NCBI RefSeq assembly: GCF_004011095.1
Contig: NZ_CP028129.1
Coordinates: 558,001-622,000, forward strand
Length of the DNA: 64,000 nucleotides
Source: Rathayibacter rathayi
Lineage (GTDB): Bacteria; Actinomycetota; Actinomycetes; Actinomycetales; Microbacteriaceae
Reading direction: 5' to 3'
Shown: piece by piece, positions 34,504 through 43,070 of the stretch
Numbering within the stretch: the first letter of the stretch is position 1
Layout of the letters: every line of letters starts with the position of its first letter
Notes under the pieces: generated by a model
The model's input: only the letters and a program-made list of their open reading frames with translations
Told to the model about the DNA's origin: nothing
Databases searched by the model: none
Position numbers and translations under genes: made by a program

Positions 34504-34816
34504 CAGTGTTTTCTTTGCACGATGTTGTTCTTCGCACCATCCGCATCAGCGATCGCCGAAGGATCTTCGGTGCGAGGCCCGCTCTTCTGAGCGGGTCTTC
34601 TGCGTTTCTGGCCTGTCGCCTGTCGCCCGCCGTGCGAGCACAGGCGGTGTTCGACCGTATCGGGCTCTCAGCCGGGCATCCGTGGGAACTGGACCTCCCG
34701 AAGGGTGAAGAGGGCCATCCTCGCCGCTGAGCCGGTCGCGATGCTCGCTTGGCGCGCGGGGCGGCGTGTGCCGTGGCCAATTGTGTCCAGCCCCGTCATT
34801 AGCGCACACTGGGGGA
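34504..34816. other. Intergenic region after tRNA-Ala
   Basis: No supported gene. It holds short inverted sequences near 34556-34600 (GATCTTCGG... and GAGGCCCGCTCTTCTGAGCGGGTCTTC). The pair CCCGCTC/GAGCGGG around TTCT at 34578-34595 is a likely terminator hairpin for the tRNA. Confidence 0.5.
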
Positions 34817-35032
34817 GTGGCAATTAAAGTGACCCTTGTTGATGATCTCGACGGCGTGCTCGCACCCGACGGCTCGACGGTGCAGTTCTCGATCGACGAC
34901 GACGTCTACGAGATTGACCTCTCTCCGAGAAACCGACAGAAACTCCGGGCGGCCTTCCGCCCCTATGTTGACGCCTCGCGGCGAGCGCGCTACCGCATCA
35001 CCGATCTCCCGGCTGTAGGGCCGAAGAAGTAG
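34817..35032 (+). CDS. Short Lsr2-like protein: dimerisation domain only
   Basis: 71 residues from GTG 34817, with GGGGGAG close upstream. It matches the Lsr2 N-terminal oligomerisation domain: a start VTLVDDLDGV, the strand VQFSIDDDVYEIDLSPRN, then KLRAAFRPYVDASRRARYRI. Full Lsr2 proteins are about 105-115 residues and end in a DNA-binding domain with an RGR AT-hook-like motif. Here the protein stops at GPKK, and no such domain follows in any frame. It may be a natural Lsr2 antagonist or adaptor, or a truncated gene. Confidence 0.7.
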   Translation: MAIKVTLVDDLDGVLAPDGSTVQFSIDDDVYEIDLSPRNRQKLRAAFRPYVDASRRARYRITDLPAVGPKK

Positions 35033-35723
35033 GGCCTGACCGCTCTCGTGGTCAGTGGGACGCGGGGTGGCATTGCGTTCCTCTTGGCCGAGGGTAGTCT
35101 CCGCATTCTTCTGACGTCAGCCAAGGGCGGTAACGCCGCATCCACTCCGAATGATCTGGCGGCGCAGAAAGTAACCTTCGTCGACGATGACTCACGACTC
35201 CGACGATTCCTGGCCGAGTCGAGCTGGTCGGACCGGTCTCCGTCACCATGCCGAGCGCAGAGGTCACCGTGACTCGTACGGAGGTGCTCGCCCCTCGAAA
35301 GCACACCGAGAGTGGGGTTTTCGCGCGGCCCGGTGCACCGGAGTAGGACTAACTCCGATCACGGTCTGCCAGCGATCAGCGGAAGGCCGAGTGCCGGCGA
35401 TTCATGGACAGCGGTCTCGGTGAGGAGCGCTCAACGATATCGACGTCTGCCTGGCCACAAGGTTGGCAGGCCCGGCGTCGTGGTGGTGCGCCGTGCCTCC
35501 TCGCGGATCACGAGGTGTCCACTCGACCGACGATCTCGGCCCGGGCGCCTCGACGACGCTGAGCAGCACACGGGTGACAGTCGCTCCGTGACACCCTCCT
35601 GCGGATGCGAGTGTCCGTCGGGTTGTCGGAGAGGGTCGCTGTACGTCGGCCAGGAGAAGGCCCTCGACCGCCCCGGGATCGTCTGATTCCGATCCGATTC
35701 CCGCTGGAGGTCTGGAGGTTCGC
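35033..35723. other. 690 bases without a supportable gene
   Basis: Several short frames are open here, but none has a domain, a ribosome site and genome-typical codon use together. CTGACC-N8-GGTCAG (35036-35057) just after the short lsr2-like gene could terminate it. The rest looks like decayed DNA leading into the broken MFS gene. Confidence 0.55.
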
Positions 35724-36996
35724 ATGTCGGAAGTCACCACAGAAAGTCCTCCCAGTGGTCGGCTCGCGCGATCGATCCTTCTGGATCACAGGCGTCGCGG
35801 TCCTCATCTCCGTGATGGGATCGTCGGTGAAGAACACCGTGCAGGTCTCCTTCGAGCCGATGGCCGAGTCGTACGGCGAGCCCCGAGGTGCGTTCGCACT
35901 GGCGACGACGATGTTCGCCCTCACCATCGCGGTGGCCTCGCCGATCGTCGGTGTGCTCTCGGACACGCTCGGTCCGCTGGTGGTCCTTCGGAGCGGCCTG
36001 GTCGTGTCGGCCGGGATGTTCGTCTCCCTGTCCTTCGCGCAGAACTTTGTGCTTCTCGCGGTGCTGTACGGAACGCTGGGCGCGATCGGCTACGCGTCGC
36101 TCTCGTACATCCCGATCGGTGTGCTCGCCGATCGTGCGTTCCCTCCCGAGCGGCGAGGGTTTTTCTACGCTCTCCTGACAAATGGGACCGCCCTCGGCTT
36201 CATCCTTCTCGTTCCGTTGTGGATCTGGCTGGAGAGCGTCACGACATGGCAATCCGTGATGCTCGCCCTGGGGGCGTCTTCGTCGTCGTGTTCCTCCCGC
36301 TTTCCTTCACCGTTCGCGTCGTCGAACCGGCGTCGCGCTCAGTTGCGGACTCACAACACAGTCGCGTCCGCGGAATGACGGCGGCGCTGAGCGTGCCGTT
36401 CGCTCCGCTCGCGCTCGCCTTCATGGCCTGCGGTGCCACGATGGCCTTCATCAATGTTCACCTCATGCCCGATATGGCCGATCACGGCGTGACCTCGACG
36501 GCGATGTCCAGCGCGATGATTCTCATCGGATCGACGGAGATCATCGGTGCCTTCATTGCCGGCCTTCTCTGCGATCGCGGGTTCGTTCGAGGCATCCTGC
36601 TTGCCGCTTATCTGCTTCGTGGCTCGGCGGTTCTTCTGCTCGCCGTCGGTCCCAACGACGTGGTGGTCCACTTCTTCGGAGTCGTCTTCGGATCGAGTTA
36701 CCTGATGACCGTCGTTGCGACAACGGTGTGGATCGTCGAGTCCTACCCCGCGCGAGTCCGCGGTCTGCTGCTCGGGGTGCTCTGGGCCGTCCATCAGGTC
36801 GGCGCCGCACTGAGCAGCCAGGTCGGCGCCGTCCTGCACGACCACGTCGGCGGCTACGAGCTACGAGCCCATTCTGTACACGGGAAGCGTCTCGTGCGCG
36901 ATATCGCTCGCCATCGTTGCCTGTCTCCGGAGTCCGAAGAAGCGCGCGAAAAGCGCGGGACCCTCGGACCTATCGGTGCTCGACACCACCGATTAA
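35724..36996 (+). pseudogene. MFS transporter pseudogene with three small lesions
   Basis: Read through its breaks, the gene gives a 12-helix MFS protein of about 415 residues: start MSEVTTESPPSGRLARS, first helix FWITGVAVLISVMGSSVKN, then VGVLSDTLGP and MTAALSVPFAPLALAFMACG, ending LSVLDTTD and TAA at 36994-36996. Lesion 1 is a doubled GATC (35770-35777). Lesion 2 is one base missing near 36272 (ALG/VFVVVFLPLS). Lesion 3 is a doubled CTACGAG (36854-36867), after which PILYTGSVSCAISLAIVACL follows. Removing the duplications restores the frame. The decay looks recent. Confidence 0.85.
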
Positions 36997-37154
36997 TCGG
37001 CGTCAACCGACGCGCTCTACGACGTGAGTCGGCTAAGCGTGCGTATCGTCGTCAGTACGGCGATGACAGGATCCGGTCCGTCTTTGCGCAGGCTCTCGGA
37101 TCTTTGCGTTCACGCCTCCTGGCTCGATTTCCCCTTCTCGAGCGGCCGGCGCGT

Positions 37155-37400
37155 TTTGTTGTCTACTCGAATGTGGGCAGGGGTGTCAGCGCAAGTCTGT
37201 ACGAAGACGTCTTCGGCGGTCTCGCCAAGGCCAACTGCTGGGAGTACGGACGCTCGATCGGGCACACGGGCGTCAGCGATCAGATTCTGGCGCTGCCCGA
37301 CCTCGTTGACAGGAAGGTGCTGTCGGTCGGCGACCGCGTGCTGCTGATCGGCGCGGGTAACGGGCTGAGCGTCTCGGTGATGCTGGTGGAGGTTCGTTCC
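37155..37400 (+). pseudogene. C-terminal remnant of a ketosynthase III (FabH-like) gene
   Basis: One frame reads RFVVYSNVGRGVSASLYEDV, then IGHTGVSDQILALPDLVD and VGDRVLLIGAGNGLSVSVML. This is the pattern of the C-terminal half of 3-oxoacyl-ACP synthase III-like enzymes (GHTG... then GDRVLLxGxGxGxS). No N-terminal half with the catalytic Cys is present upstream, and no stop follows at the expected place. It is a fragment lying between the broken MFS gene and an SGNH hydrolase. Confidence 0.65.
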
Positions 37401-37569
37401 CGCAGTTCTGGCGCGTTCTCATCCTGGATCGCGCCCGGAGTCCCCCGTACGGGGTCCGCTGGGCGGGAGCCGTTCTCCGCGGCGCTCGACGGGCCGAGCG
37501 CCGAACTTACGCTCGGCGCTCGCGGTCCTTTCGGCTCGCGTTTGCTCTCTTACGACATTCGGGAACGGC

Positions 37570-38781
37570 ATGGACATGGGGAAGACACCAGGACGATCAG
37601 GACGATGGATGGTCGGGGTCGGCGTGGTAGCGCTGGCGCTGCTCGGCAGTCTCGTCATCGCTCAGCCCACACAGGCGACGCAGACGCGCACAATACTCGC
37701 GCTGGGCGACTCGATTACGCGGGCCGCGACGACCTGCGGGACCAACCGCGACTGCGCGGAGAACTCGTGGGCGACGGGATCTGCGAGCGCAGTCAGGTCA
37801 ATCGCGACCAGACTGGAGGCAGCGGATTCGACGACGGCCGTGCAGACAGCGAACTACGCGAAGTCGGGCAGCCTCATCAGCGGAGTGACGTCGCGGATCT
37901 CCGCGGCGGTCGCGGCGGGTGAGCAGCCCGACGTCGTCACCCTTCTGATCGGCGGGAACGACGTCTGCTCGCTGACGCTCGAGGCGAGCGCCGCTGACGG
38001 GTACGCGATGACGTCCGCGGCAAGTTTCGCCTCCTCCGCCACGGGGATCATGCGCTCACTCTCGGCAGCGTGGCCGACAGCGACCGTGCTCGTCTCCTCA
38101 CTGCCCAACGTGGCGGCCGAGTGGAAAGTTGTGAAGCCGACTCCCGGAGCGCTGGTATGGGCCCAAGCCGGCGTCTGTAGCGCCACGAGAGGTGTCGACG
38201 CCGAGACTGGTGTGGCGCTCACGGGCACGGCGTACTCGGCCTCGGTCGCGGCCGCAGCCGAGCGATCGTCACAGTTCAACAGCAGTCTCGCGGCGGCGTG
38301 CTCAGTGACGTCGAACCGCTGCGTGTGGGATGGCGGAGCGTTGTCAGCGACACCCGTTGGGCTCGACAAGCTCTCGACGACTGTCGACTGGTTCCACCCC
38401 AATGTGGCGGGCCAGGCGCTGATCGCCGACGTGCTCTGGGGTGCCTGGGACCTCGGCGAGCGTCCGACGCCGAGCCCCAGCCCGACTCCCGCGCGCGACA
38501 CGACCGCTCCGGTGGTCGCGATCACGGCTCCGACCAGCGGTACAACGGTGCGCGGCTCGGTCACGCTCATCGCCTCCTCGAAGGATGCCGTCGGCACGAC
38601 TCGCCTGAGCTTCTGGAGCGGTGCGACGAAGGTGGGCGATGCGACGAAGGCCAGTGATGGGTCGTGGCGTCTGACCCTGGCGTCCTGGACATACCCGGAC
38701 GGTCGCTACACCCTGGTCGCGCACGCCTACGACGCCGCCGGCAACGACGGTCGGAGCCCGTCGATCACGCTGACGCGGTGA
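37570..38781 (+). CDS. Secreted SGNH hydrolase with C-terminal Ig-like domain
   Basis: 403 residues. A signal peptide (about 1-36, ending PTQATQ) is followed by the SGNH catalytic domain: block I LALGDSITRAA, block III LLIGGNDVC, block V DWFHPNVAGQ. After a Pro-rich linker (PTPSPSPTPARD) comes an Ig-like domain at about 315-403 (TTAPVVAITAPTSGTTVRGS ... YTLVAHAYDAAGN). Probably an extracellular esterase; the Ig domain may bind cell wall or polysaccharide. It is a paralogue of the protein at 6903-7802 and shares its CGTNRDCAENSWATG insert. Confidence 0.9.
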   Translation: MDMGKTPGRSGRWMVGVGVVALALLGSLVIAQPTQATQTRTILALGDSITRAATTCGTNRDCAENSWATGSASAVRSIATRLEAADSTTAVQTANYAKSGSLISGVTSRISAAVAAGEQPDVVTLLIGGNDVCSLTLEASAADGYAMTSAASFASSATGIMRSLSAAWPTATVLVSSLPNVAAEWKVVKPTPGALVWAQAGVCSATRGVDAETGVALTGTAYSASVAAAAERSSQFNSSLAAACSVTSNRCVWDGGALSATPVGLDKLSTTVDWFHPNVAGQALIADVLWGAWDLGERPTPSPSPTPARDTTAPVVAITAPTSGTTVRGSVTLIASSKDAVGTTRLSFWSGATKVGDATKASDGSWRLTLASWTYPDGRYTLVAHAYDAAGNDGRSPSITLTR

Positions 38782-38828
38782 GGCGAGTAAAAGGAGGTCC
38801 GCGGGGACTGCCTCCTCCTGCGGTCCCT

Positions 38829-39725
38829 TCAGCGCCTCGCGCGCAGTAGCGCGTCGGGGCGGTCCCAGTTCTCTAGGGTCTGGAGCACCCAGAAGGCGCC
38901 GAAGAGGGCGAGTGCGACGGCCTCACCCAACAGGAGCCACTGCTCGCCCAGCAGGGCGGCGCCGCGGCCCGTGAGCAGCAGGAGGACTAGGGCGGCGTCG
39001 ACTGCGGCGATCAGCACCGCGAGGGCGGCGTAGCAGCGGGAGTAGAAGCGGGGCGTGCCCGGTCCGAAGGCCCCTTCTTCGCGCACAGCGACGGCGTGCA
39101 CGCCGGCGGTGACGGCGATCAGGAGGAAGAAGAGTCCGGCGGCGGCGTAGTGGCCGAAGCGCAAGAAGGACGGGAAGGTGCTCCATCCGGCCAGCATGAT
39201 CAGGAGAGCGGCCGCGATCCCGGTGCGGGCGAGCGCCCAGCGGTCCAGGACCCGATCAAGGGCGAGCAGGATCACCGAGGTCAGCAGGACAGCGGCGGCG
39301 GTAATCAGGTAGGCGGGCAGGGACGCGGTGACCTCCTTGACGGCCTGGTCGGGGAGGCACGCCGCCGCGCCGCCCGGGCAGGCGGTACCGAGCAGGCGCC
39401 GCAGCTCTTCTGAGGCGAGCGGCACCGGCACCAGAGCGATCACGGGCGCCGTCATTCCCGCCAGCAGCAGGAGGAAGCGCCGCACGCTCCTCCCGGCGAG
39501 GACGACCAGCGCGACCCCGACGGCGAAGAGCGCACCCGTGAAGACCGAGCGGACCGGCGTGTAGTACGAGGCGCTGATCGAGCGCAGCGGGCCCCCGGTG
39601 GCGAGCTGCCACGCGAGGCCGGTCGCGAGGAACACCACGGCCGCGACCAGCGAGAGGCGCACGTAGCGGTAGGTGCGGAGGGAGGAGACGGCGCCGCCTC
39701 CGCCCAGAGCGTCGCCCTGGGTCAT
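38829..39725 (-). CDS. DUF998-like integral membrane protein
   Basis: 298 residues with about eight hydrophobic segments. The motif SISASYYTPVRSVFTGALFA near residues 50-70 and the later GWSTFPSFLRFGHYAAAGLF are typical of DUF998-like proteins. A loop with CPGGAAAC may form a disulfide on the outer face. Function unknown. It lies head-to-tail with the PPOX gene (four bases between), so the two are probably co-transcribed. Confidence 0.78.
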   Translation of the reverse strand: MTQGDALGGGGAVSSLRTYRYVRLSLVAAVVFLATGLAWQLATGGPLRSISASYYTPVRSVFTGALFAVGVALVVLAGRSVRRFLLLLAGMTAPVIALVPVPLASEELRRLLGTACPGGAAACLPDQAVKEVTASLPAYLITAAAVLLTSVILLALDRVLDRWALARTGIAAALLIMLAGWSTFPSFLRFGHYAAAGLFFLLIAVTAGVHAVAVREEGAFGPGTPRFYSRCYAALAVLIAAVDAALVLLLLTGRGAALLGEQWLLLGEAVALALFGAFWVLQTLENWDRPDALLRARR

Positions 39726-39729
39726 CCTG

Positions 39730-40116
39730 CTACTCCGCGCGGAGCCCGGCGGAGGCGAGGGCGAAGTCGACGTCGATGCGGATCGCGACGCGGAGGGGGT
39801 TGGGCTGTGGCGTGCGGTACCGACGGGAGTAGAGCTCGACGGCGTGCTGCACGGCGTCCGGCTCCTCCTCGATCGTCGCGGCGCCGCCCAGGCTCAGCCA
39901 GCGGATGCCATCGACCTGGCTGACGGTCGCGGTACCGCCGCGCCGCACATTCAGCACCTTCTGGCTCTCGCGGGAGGTGATGACGCGGACGACGCCGTCC
40001 TCGTAGGTGAAGCCGACGGCGACTACGTGCAGACGGCCCTGGCGGCCAGGGGTGGAGAGGGTGGCCAGGTGGCGCTCGGTGACGAAGGCGAGGCCCTCGG
40101 CGCTCAGGATGCTCAT
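39730..40116 (-). CDS. PPOX-class F420-dependent oxidoreductase (FDOR-like)
   Basis: 128 residues with the split beta-barrel of the pyridoxamine-phosphate-oxidase family: LAFVTERHLATLSTPGRQGR, VGFTYEDGVVRVITSRESQK and VSQVDGIRWLSLGGAATIEE. Small actinobacterial members of this type bind F420 rather than FMN and reduce quinones, biliverdin or similar substrates. The other F420 genes of the window support the F420 assignment. A TACGCT -10 lies six bases upstream of the ATG (leaderless). Confidence 0.85.
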   Translation of the reverse strand: MSILSAEGLAFVTERHLATLSTPGRQGRLHVVAVGFTYEDGVVRVITSRESQKVLNVRRGGTATVSQVDGIRWLSLGGAATIEEEPDAVQHAVELYSRRYRTPQPNPLRVAIRIDVDFALASAGLRAE

Positions 40117-40284
40117 TCCGCGAGCGTAGCCGGAGGTACCGGCGGGCTCCCGAGGCCGAGCCGGGGTGGCAAATGCTCCTCCACAGGGCGGGTTTGTGGC
40201 CTTTTTGTGCAGTTCGGGTCGATTCGGGTGACCTTATGCCATACTGGTATGCAAACGCGAGCTAACGTCGGGTCGTCCCACTCA

Positions 40285-40305
40285 GGAGCGGGACGGTCCC
40301 GCTCC
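40285..40305. promoter_or_regulatory. Hairpin immediately before the ribosome site of the secreted-peptide gene
   Basis: GGAGCGGGAC and GTCCCGCTCC are perfect inverted repeats around one G, giving an eight-base RNA stem with a five-base loop (ACGGT). The stem ends four bases before the strong AAAGGAGG ribosome site of ATG 40320. It may control translation or stability, or be an operator. Confidence 0.6.
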
Positions 40306-40319
40306 ACGAAAGGAGGATC

Positions 40320-40685
40320 ATGTCCCGACACACACGGAGAGCAGCGCTCCTGGGGGTCGCCGCGGCGGCTCTCATCACAGGAATAACGGCCGCGCCGGCC
40401 CTCGCCTACGGGTCCGGTCAGTCGCAGGTCCAGCCGGGCGGCGGCTGCAACTCCGGCACCTACTACTACCGCAGCGACGCCAGGAACGACCGGGCCAATG
40501 CCTTCACCTCGTTCGACGGCTACTGCTGGGGCAACAAGACGGCCGGCGCCCAGCCCATCGCCGATTCGAAGGTGGGCCCCTGGGCTTACAGCGTGGCGAA
40601 CGTGAGTACGTCGATGGACAAGCCTGCGGGATCGACGGTTCACGGCAACCACACCATCAACGGCGGATACGCGCGGTCGACGTGA
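40320..40685 (+). CDS. Secreted cysteine-pair peptide (possible bacteriocin/lactococcin-972-like)
   Basis: 121 residues. A Sec signal peptide (MSRHTRRAALLGVAAAALIT ... ending PALA) gives a mature protein of about 92 residues starting YGSGQSQ. The mature part has two cysteines (GGGCNSGTYYYRSD ... GYCWGN) that can form a disulfide, many Asn, Gly and Ser, and WAYSVANVS near the end. It heads a five-gene overlapping operon with a lipoprotein, an adaptor and an ABC transporter. The W-A-x-V element and operon plan recall lactococcin-972-group bacteriocins, but the similarity is weak and the class may be new. A strong AAAGGAGG site and a hairpin precede it. Confidence 0.75.
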   Translation: MSRHTRRAALLGVAAAALITGITAAPALAYGSGQSQVQPGGGCNSGTYYYRSDARNDRANAFTSFDGYCWGNKTAGAQPIADSKVGPWAYSVANVSTSMDKPAGSTVHGNHTINGGYARST

Positions 40686-41293
40686 GTCGATCACTGAAGA
40701 GTGCGGTCGCGGCGGTCCTCGCCGCGGCCGCACTCGCGGGCTGCTCCGCCGCACCCGCCGAGCCGACACCGGGCCAGCCGATGGGAGCCGCGCAGATCCG
40801 CGCTCTGGCCCAGGAAGAGGGGGAGGCGGGTCACGCCCAGCAGCAGGCCGCACTCGAGGACGGCGCCGTGACCTTCCAGGAGTACGACGAGGCGTTCGCC
40901 CGTCTCGAGGCGTGTCTGACCGATCACGGCGTCACGGTCGAGGGGCCCGTTGTGAGCCCCGTCGACGGGGTGCGCTATGAGTTCAGCTCCGACTTCGGCA
41001 GCCGTGAGCAGTCCGCGGCTCTCTCCGACATCGACGAGTGCAACGCTGTGCACTGGGCGAGCGTGGCCAAGGCCTACGAACTGTCCCAACCGCAGAGCAT
41101 GGATCCGCCCCTGGTCGAGGCGACGTCCGCCTGCCTTCGCGCCCGCGGGCTCGACCCCGCACCGGAGGCCGACGTCGTGGCCGAATTCGTGACGTCGGTC
41201 GGCGAGGAGAACGGGGACGCCGTGCTCGACTGCGTGCAGCACGAGGGAGCCCGGCTGTATCCGGATCTGCCTTCCCTCACGGCCGGGTACTGA
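40682..41293 (+). CDS. Lipoprotein of the peptide-export operon
   Basis: 203 residues from GTG 40682, overlapping the peptide gene by four bases. A lipoprotein signal ends in LAGC, so Cys20 would carry the lipid. The mature part is acidic and helical and has four further cysteines (EACLTDHG, DECNAVHW, SACLRARG, LDCVQHEG), probably two disulfides. No known domain. Being encoded directly after the secreted peptide, it may be the producer's immunity lipoprotein or an export chaperone (inference). Confidence 0.8.
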   Translation: MSRSLKSAVAAVLAAAALAGCSAAPAEPTPGQPMGAAQIRALAQEEGEAGHAQQQAALEDGAVTFQEYDEAFARLEACLTDHGVTVEGPVVSPVDGVRYEFSSDFGSREQSAALSDIDECNAVHWASVAKAYELSQPQSMDPPLVEATSACLRARGLDPAPEADVVAEFVTSVGEENGDAVLDCVQHEGARLYPDLPSLTAGY

Positions 41294-41295
41294 CC

Positions 41296-42402
41296 ATGAG
41301 CGGTGGGGAACGGCATCGGTCGGCGCGGCTTCGGCGCGGCTCGGCGATCGCTGGCCGTGCTCTGCTCGCGCTCGGACTGGCGGCCTGGACCGCGCTGCCG
41401 GTGGCGGGATACGTGCTGCTCGAGCGCTCCACGGCGTCCGCCGGCCTCGCACCCCCGGTCGACGTCTGGGCTCCGGTGCAGCCGGGCGCGGAGCACAAGC
41501 GGAGGACCGTCGGAGTGGTACTGAGTCGGGCCGCCGCGCCCGAGCTCTACGCGCCGGCCTGGAGCGGGGTGGTCGAGGCGACCAGCGTCAGCCCGGGAGC
41601 CGTACTGCACAGCGGTGACATCGTCGCGACGGTCGCCGGGATCGACCGGATGGCGGTCGCTTCTGAGCGGCCGTTCTCGACAGAGCTGCGGGTCGGCGAC
41701 GAGGGGGACGACGCTGCGGCCCTCAACGAGCTGCTGCGCGGATTCGACCTCGACGCACCCGACTCCGACCGGTTCACAGTGCCCACGCTCCGCGCGCTCC
41801 GAGAGTTCGCTCGCTCCCTCAGAGTGCCAGGGACAGCGGACCTGCAAAGCTTCGACCCGGCCTGGCTCGTGTACCTCCCGAGCAGTGAGGTGACGATCGC
41901 GACCTCCGCGCTGTACGTCGGCGCGCTCGCACCGGCGCCCGGGCAGTCCCTCGCCACGACCCGGCCGGCCGTGACCTCCGCAGTCCTGGACGCGGTGACG
42001 ACGGCCGACGCCGGTGAGGGGGGCGCGACCGGCGTGCAGGAGGCGGTCACCGCGGCCGAGAGCGAGCGGCTCGAGATGGTCGGCACGGCGCTGCCGTTGT
42101 CGGAGGACCGGCGCAGTGTCGCGGCGTCCGGATTCCCCGATCTGCAGCGGCTCGTCGCGGACGACCGGGCTCGGGCCGACGGCGTCCTGGTCACGGAAGT
42201 CGCAGCGGGCACGGTGGTCGTCCCGAGCGCGGCGCTCGGCGCGGACGGCTCGTGCGTCCTCGCGCGCACGGGGGGAGGTGCGGCCCAGCGGCGGGAAGTC
42301 GCTGTGGAGTCGAGCTCACTCGGCCGTTCGACCGTCTCGGGCGACGTAGCGAGCGGCGACGAGGTTCTGGTGGCCGCCGATACCGGGGCGCCGCCGTGCT
42401 GA
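41296..42402 (+). CDS. Membrane-fusion-type adaptor with peptidoglycan-binding domain
   Basis: 368 residues; ATG 41296 is two bases after the lipoprotein stop. An N-terminal membrane anchor (GRALLALGLAAWTALPVAGY) is followed by a biotinyl-lipoyl-like strand region (PAWSGVVEATSVSPGAVLHS). At about residues 130-180 lies a PG_binding_1-like domain (LRVGDEGDDAAALNELLRGF ... TVPTLRALREF). C-terminal beta strands (VVVPSAALGADGSCVLART) resemble efflux adaptors. It would link the ABC permease to the wall, as actinobacterial MacA-like proteins do. It overlaps the ATPase gene by seven bases. Confidence 0.85.
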   Translation: MSGGERHRSARLRRGSAIAGRALLALGLAAWTALPVAGYVLLERSTASAGLAPPVDVWAPVQPGAEHKRRTVGVVLSRAAAPELYAPAWSGVVEATSVSPGAVLHSGDIVATVAGIDRMAVASERPFSTELRVGDEGDDAAALNELLRGFDLDAPDSDRFTVPTLRALREFARSLRVPGTADLQSFDPAWLVYLPSSEVTIATSALYVGALAPAPGQSLATTRPAVTSAVLDAVTTADAGEGGATGVQEAVTAAESERLEMVGTALPLSEDRRSVAASGFPDLQRLVADDRARADGVLVTEVAAGTVVVPSAALGADGSCVLARTGGGAAQRREVAVESSSLGRSTVSGDVASGDEVLVAADTGAPPC

Positions 42403-43070
42403 CCGAGGAGTCAGCCACCTCCCGAGCTGCCGCGGCGGGGGAGACGTCGGTGCTGATCGAGGCGTCCGACGTGCGGGTGGGATTCGGCGGCCGCCAGATC
42501 CTGCAAGACCTGAGCCTGTCTGTACCCGCCGGTGAGGCGGTCGCGCTGTGCGGTCCCTCGGGCGCCGGGAAGTCGACGCTCCTCGCGGTGCTCGCCGGTC
42601 AGGTCAGCCCCAATTCCGGTCGGGTCCGCACCGTGCCGCCGGAGCGGATCGCCTGGATCGTCCAGTCCACGCCGCTCCTGGCCCGGCGGACGGCTCGCGA
42701 CAATGCGGCGCTCGGCGCGCTTGCGCGGGGCGCACGGCGACGGGAGGCGGAGGCGGAGGCGGACGGTGCGCTGCTCGCGGTCGGAGTCGCGGGGCTGGGC
42801 GACCGGCCGGTGCACGAGCTGTCGGGAGGGGAGCGGCAGCGAATCGCGGTGGCGCGCGCGCTGGTCGCCCACAGCGAGGTGATCCTCGCGGACGAGCCGA
42901 CAGCCTCGCTCGATCCCCAGTCGCGCGGACTCGTCATCCGGGCACTCCTCGGCGCTGCGGCGACGGGTGCGGCAGTGATCCTCGCGACCCACGATCCCAT
43001 CGTGGCAGCGGCCTGCGATCGGGCGGTGTTGCTCGACGGCGGAGTTCTCGAGCGCGGTGAACCGCGGTGA
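42396..43070 (+). CDS. ABC transporter ATP-binding protein (MacB/LolD type)
   Basis: 224 residues from GTG 42396. All motifs are intact: Walker A GPSGAGKSTLL near 63, Q-loop IVQSTPLLARRTARDN, signature LSGGERQRIAVARALVA, Walker B VILADEPTASLDPQS and the H-loop ILATHDPIVAAA. It energises the permease encoded next. The ends overlap both neighbours, so adaptor, ATPase and permease should be made in equal amounts. Probable substrate: the secreted peptide of the operon, or a toxic peptide from competitors. Confidence 0.92.
   Translation: MLTEESATSRAAAAGETSVLIEASDVRVGFGGRQILQDLSLSVPAGEAVALCGPSGAGKSTLLAVLAGQVSPNSGRVRTVPPERIAWIVQSTPLLARRTARDNAALGALARGARRREAEAEADGALLAVGVAGLGDRPVHELSGGERQRIAVARALVAHSEVILADEPTASLDPQSRGLVIRALLGAAATGAAVILATHDPIVAAACDRAVLLDGGVLERGEPR

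Noticed and set aside
35724..37922. A single 732-codon protein spanning the MFS region, ketosynthase remnant and SGNH gene
   Set aside because: The frame only stays open by chance across three unrelated pieces; membrane helices and motifs switch frame at the lesions and the SGNH gene has its own frame and signal peptide.
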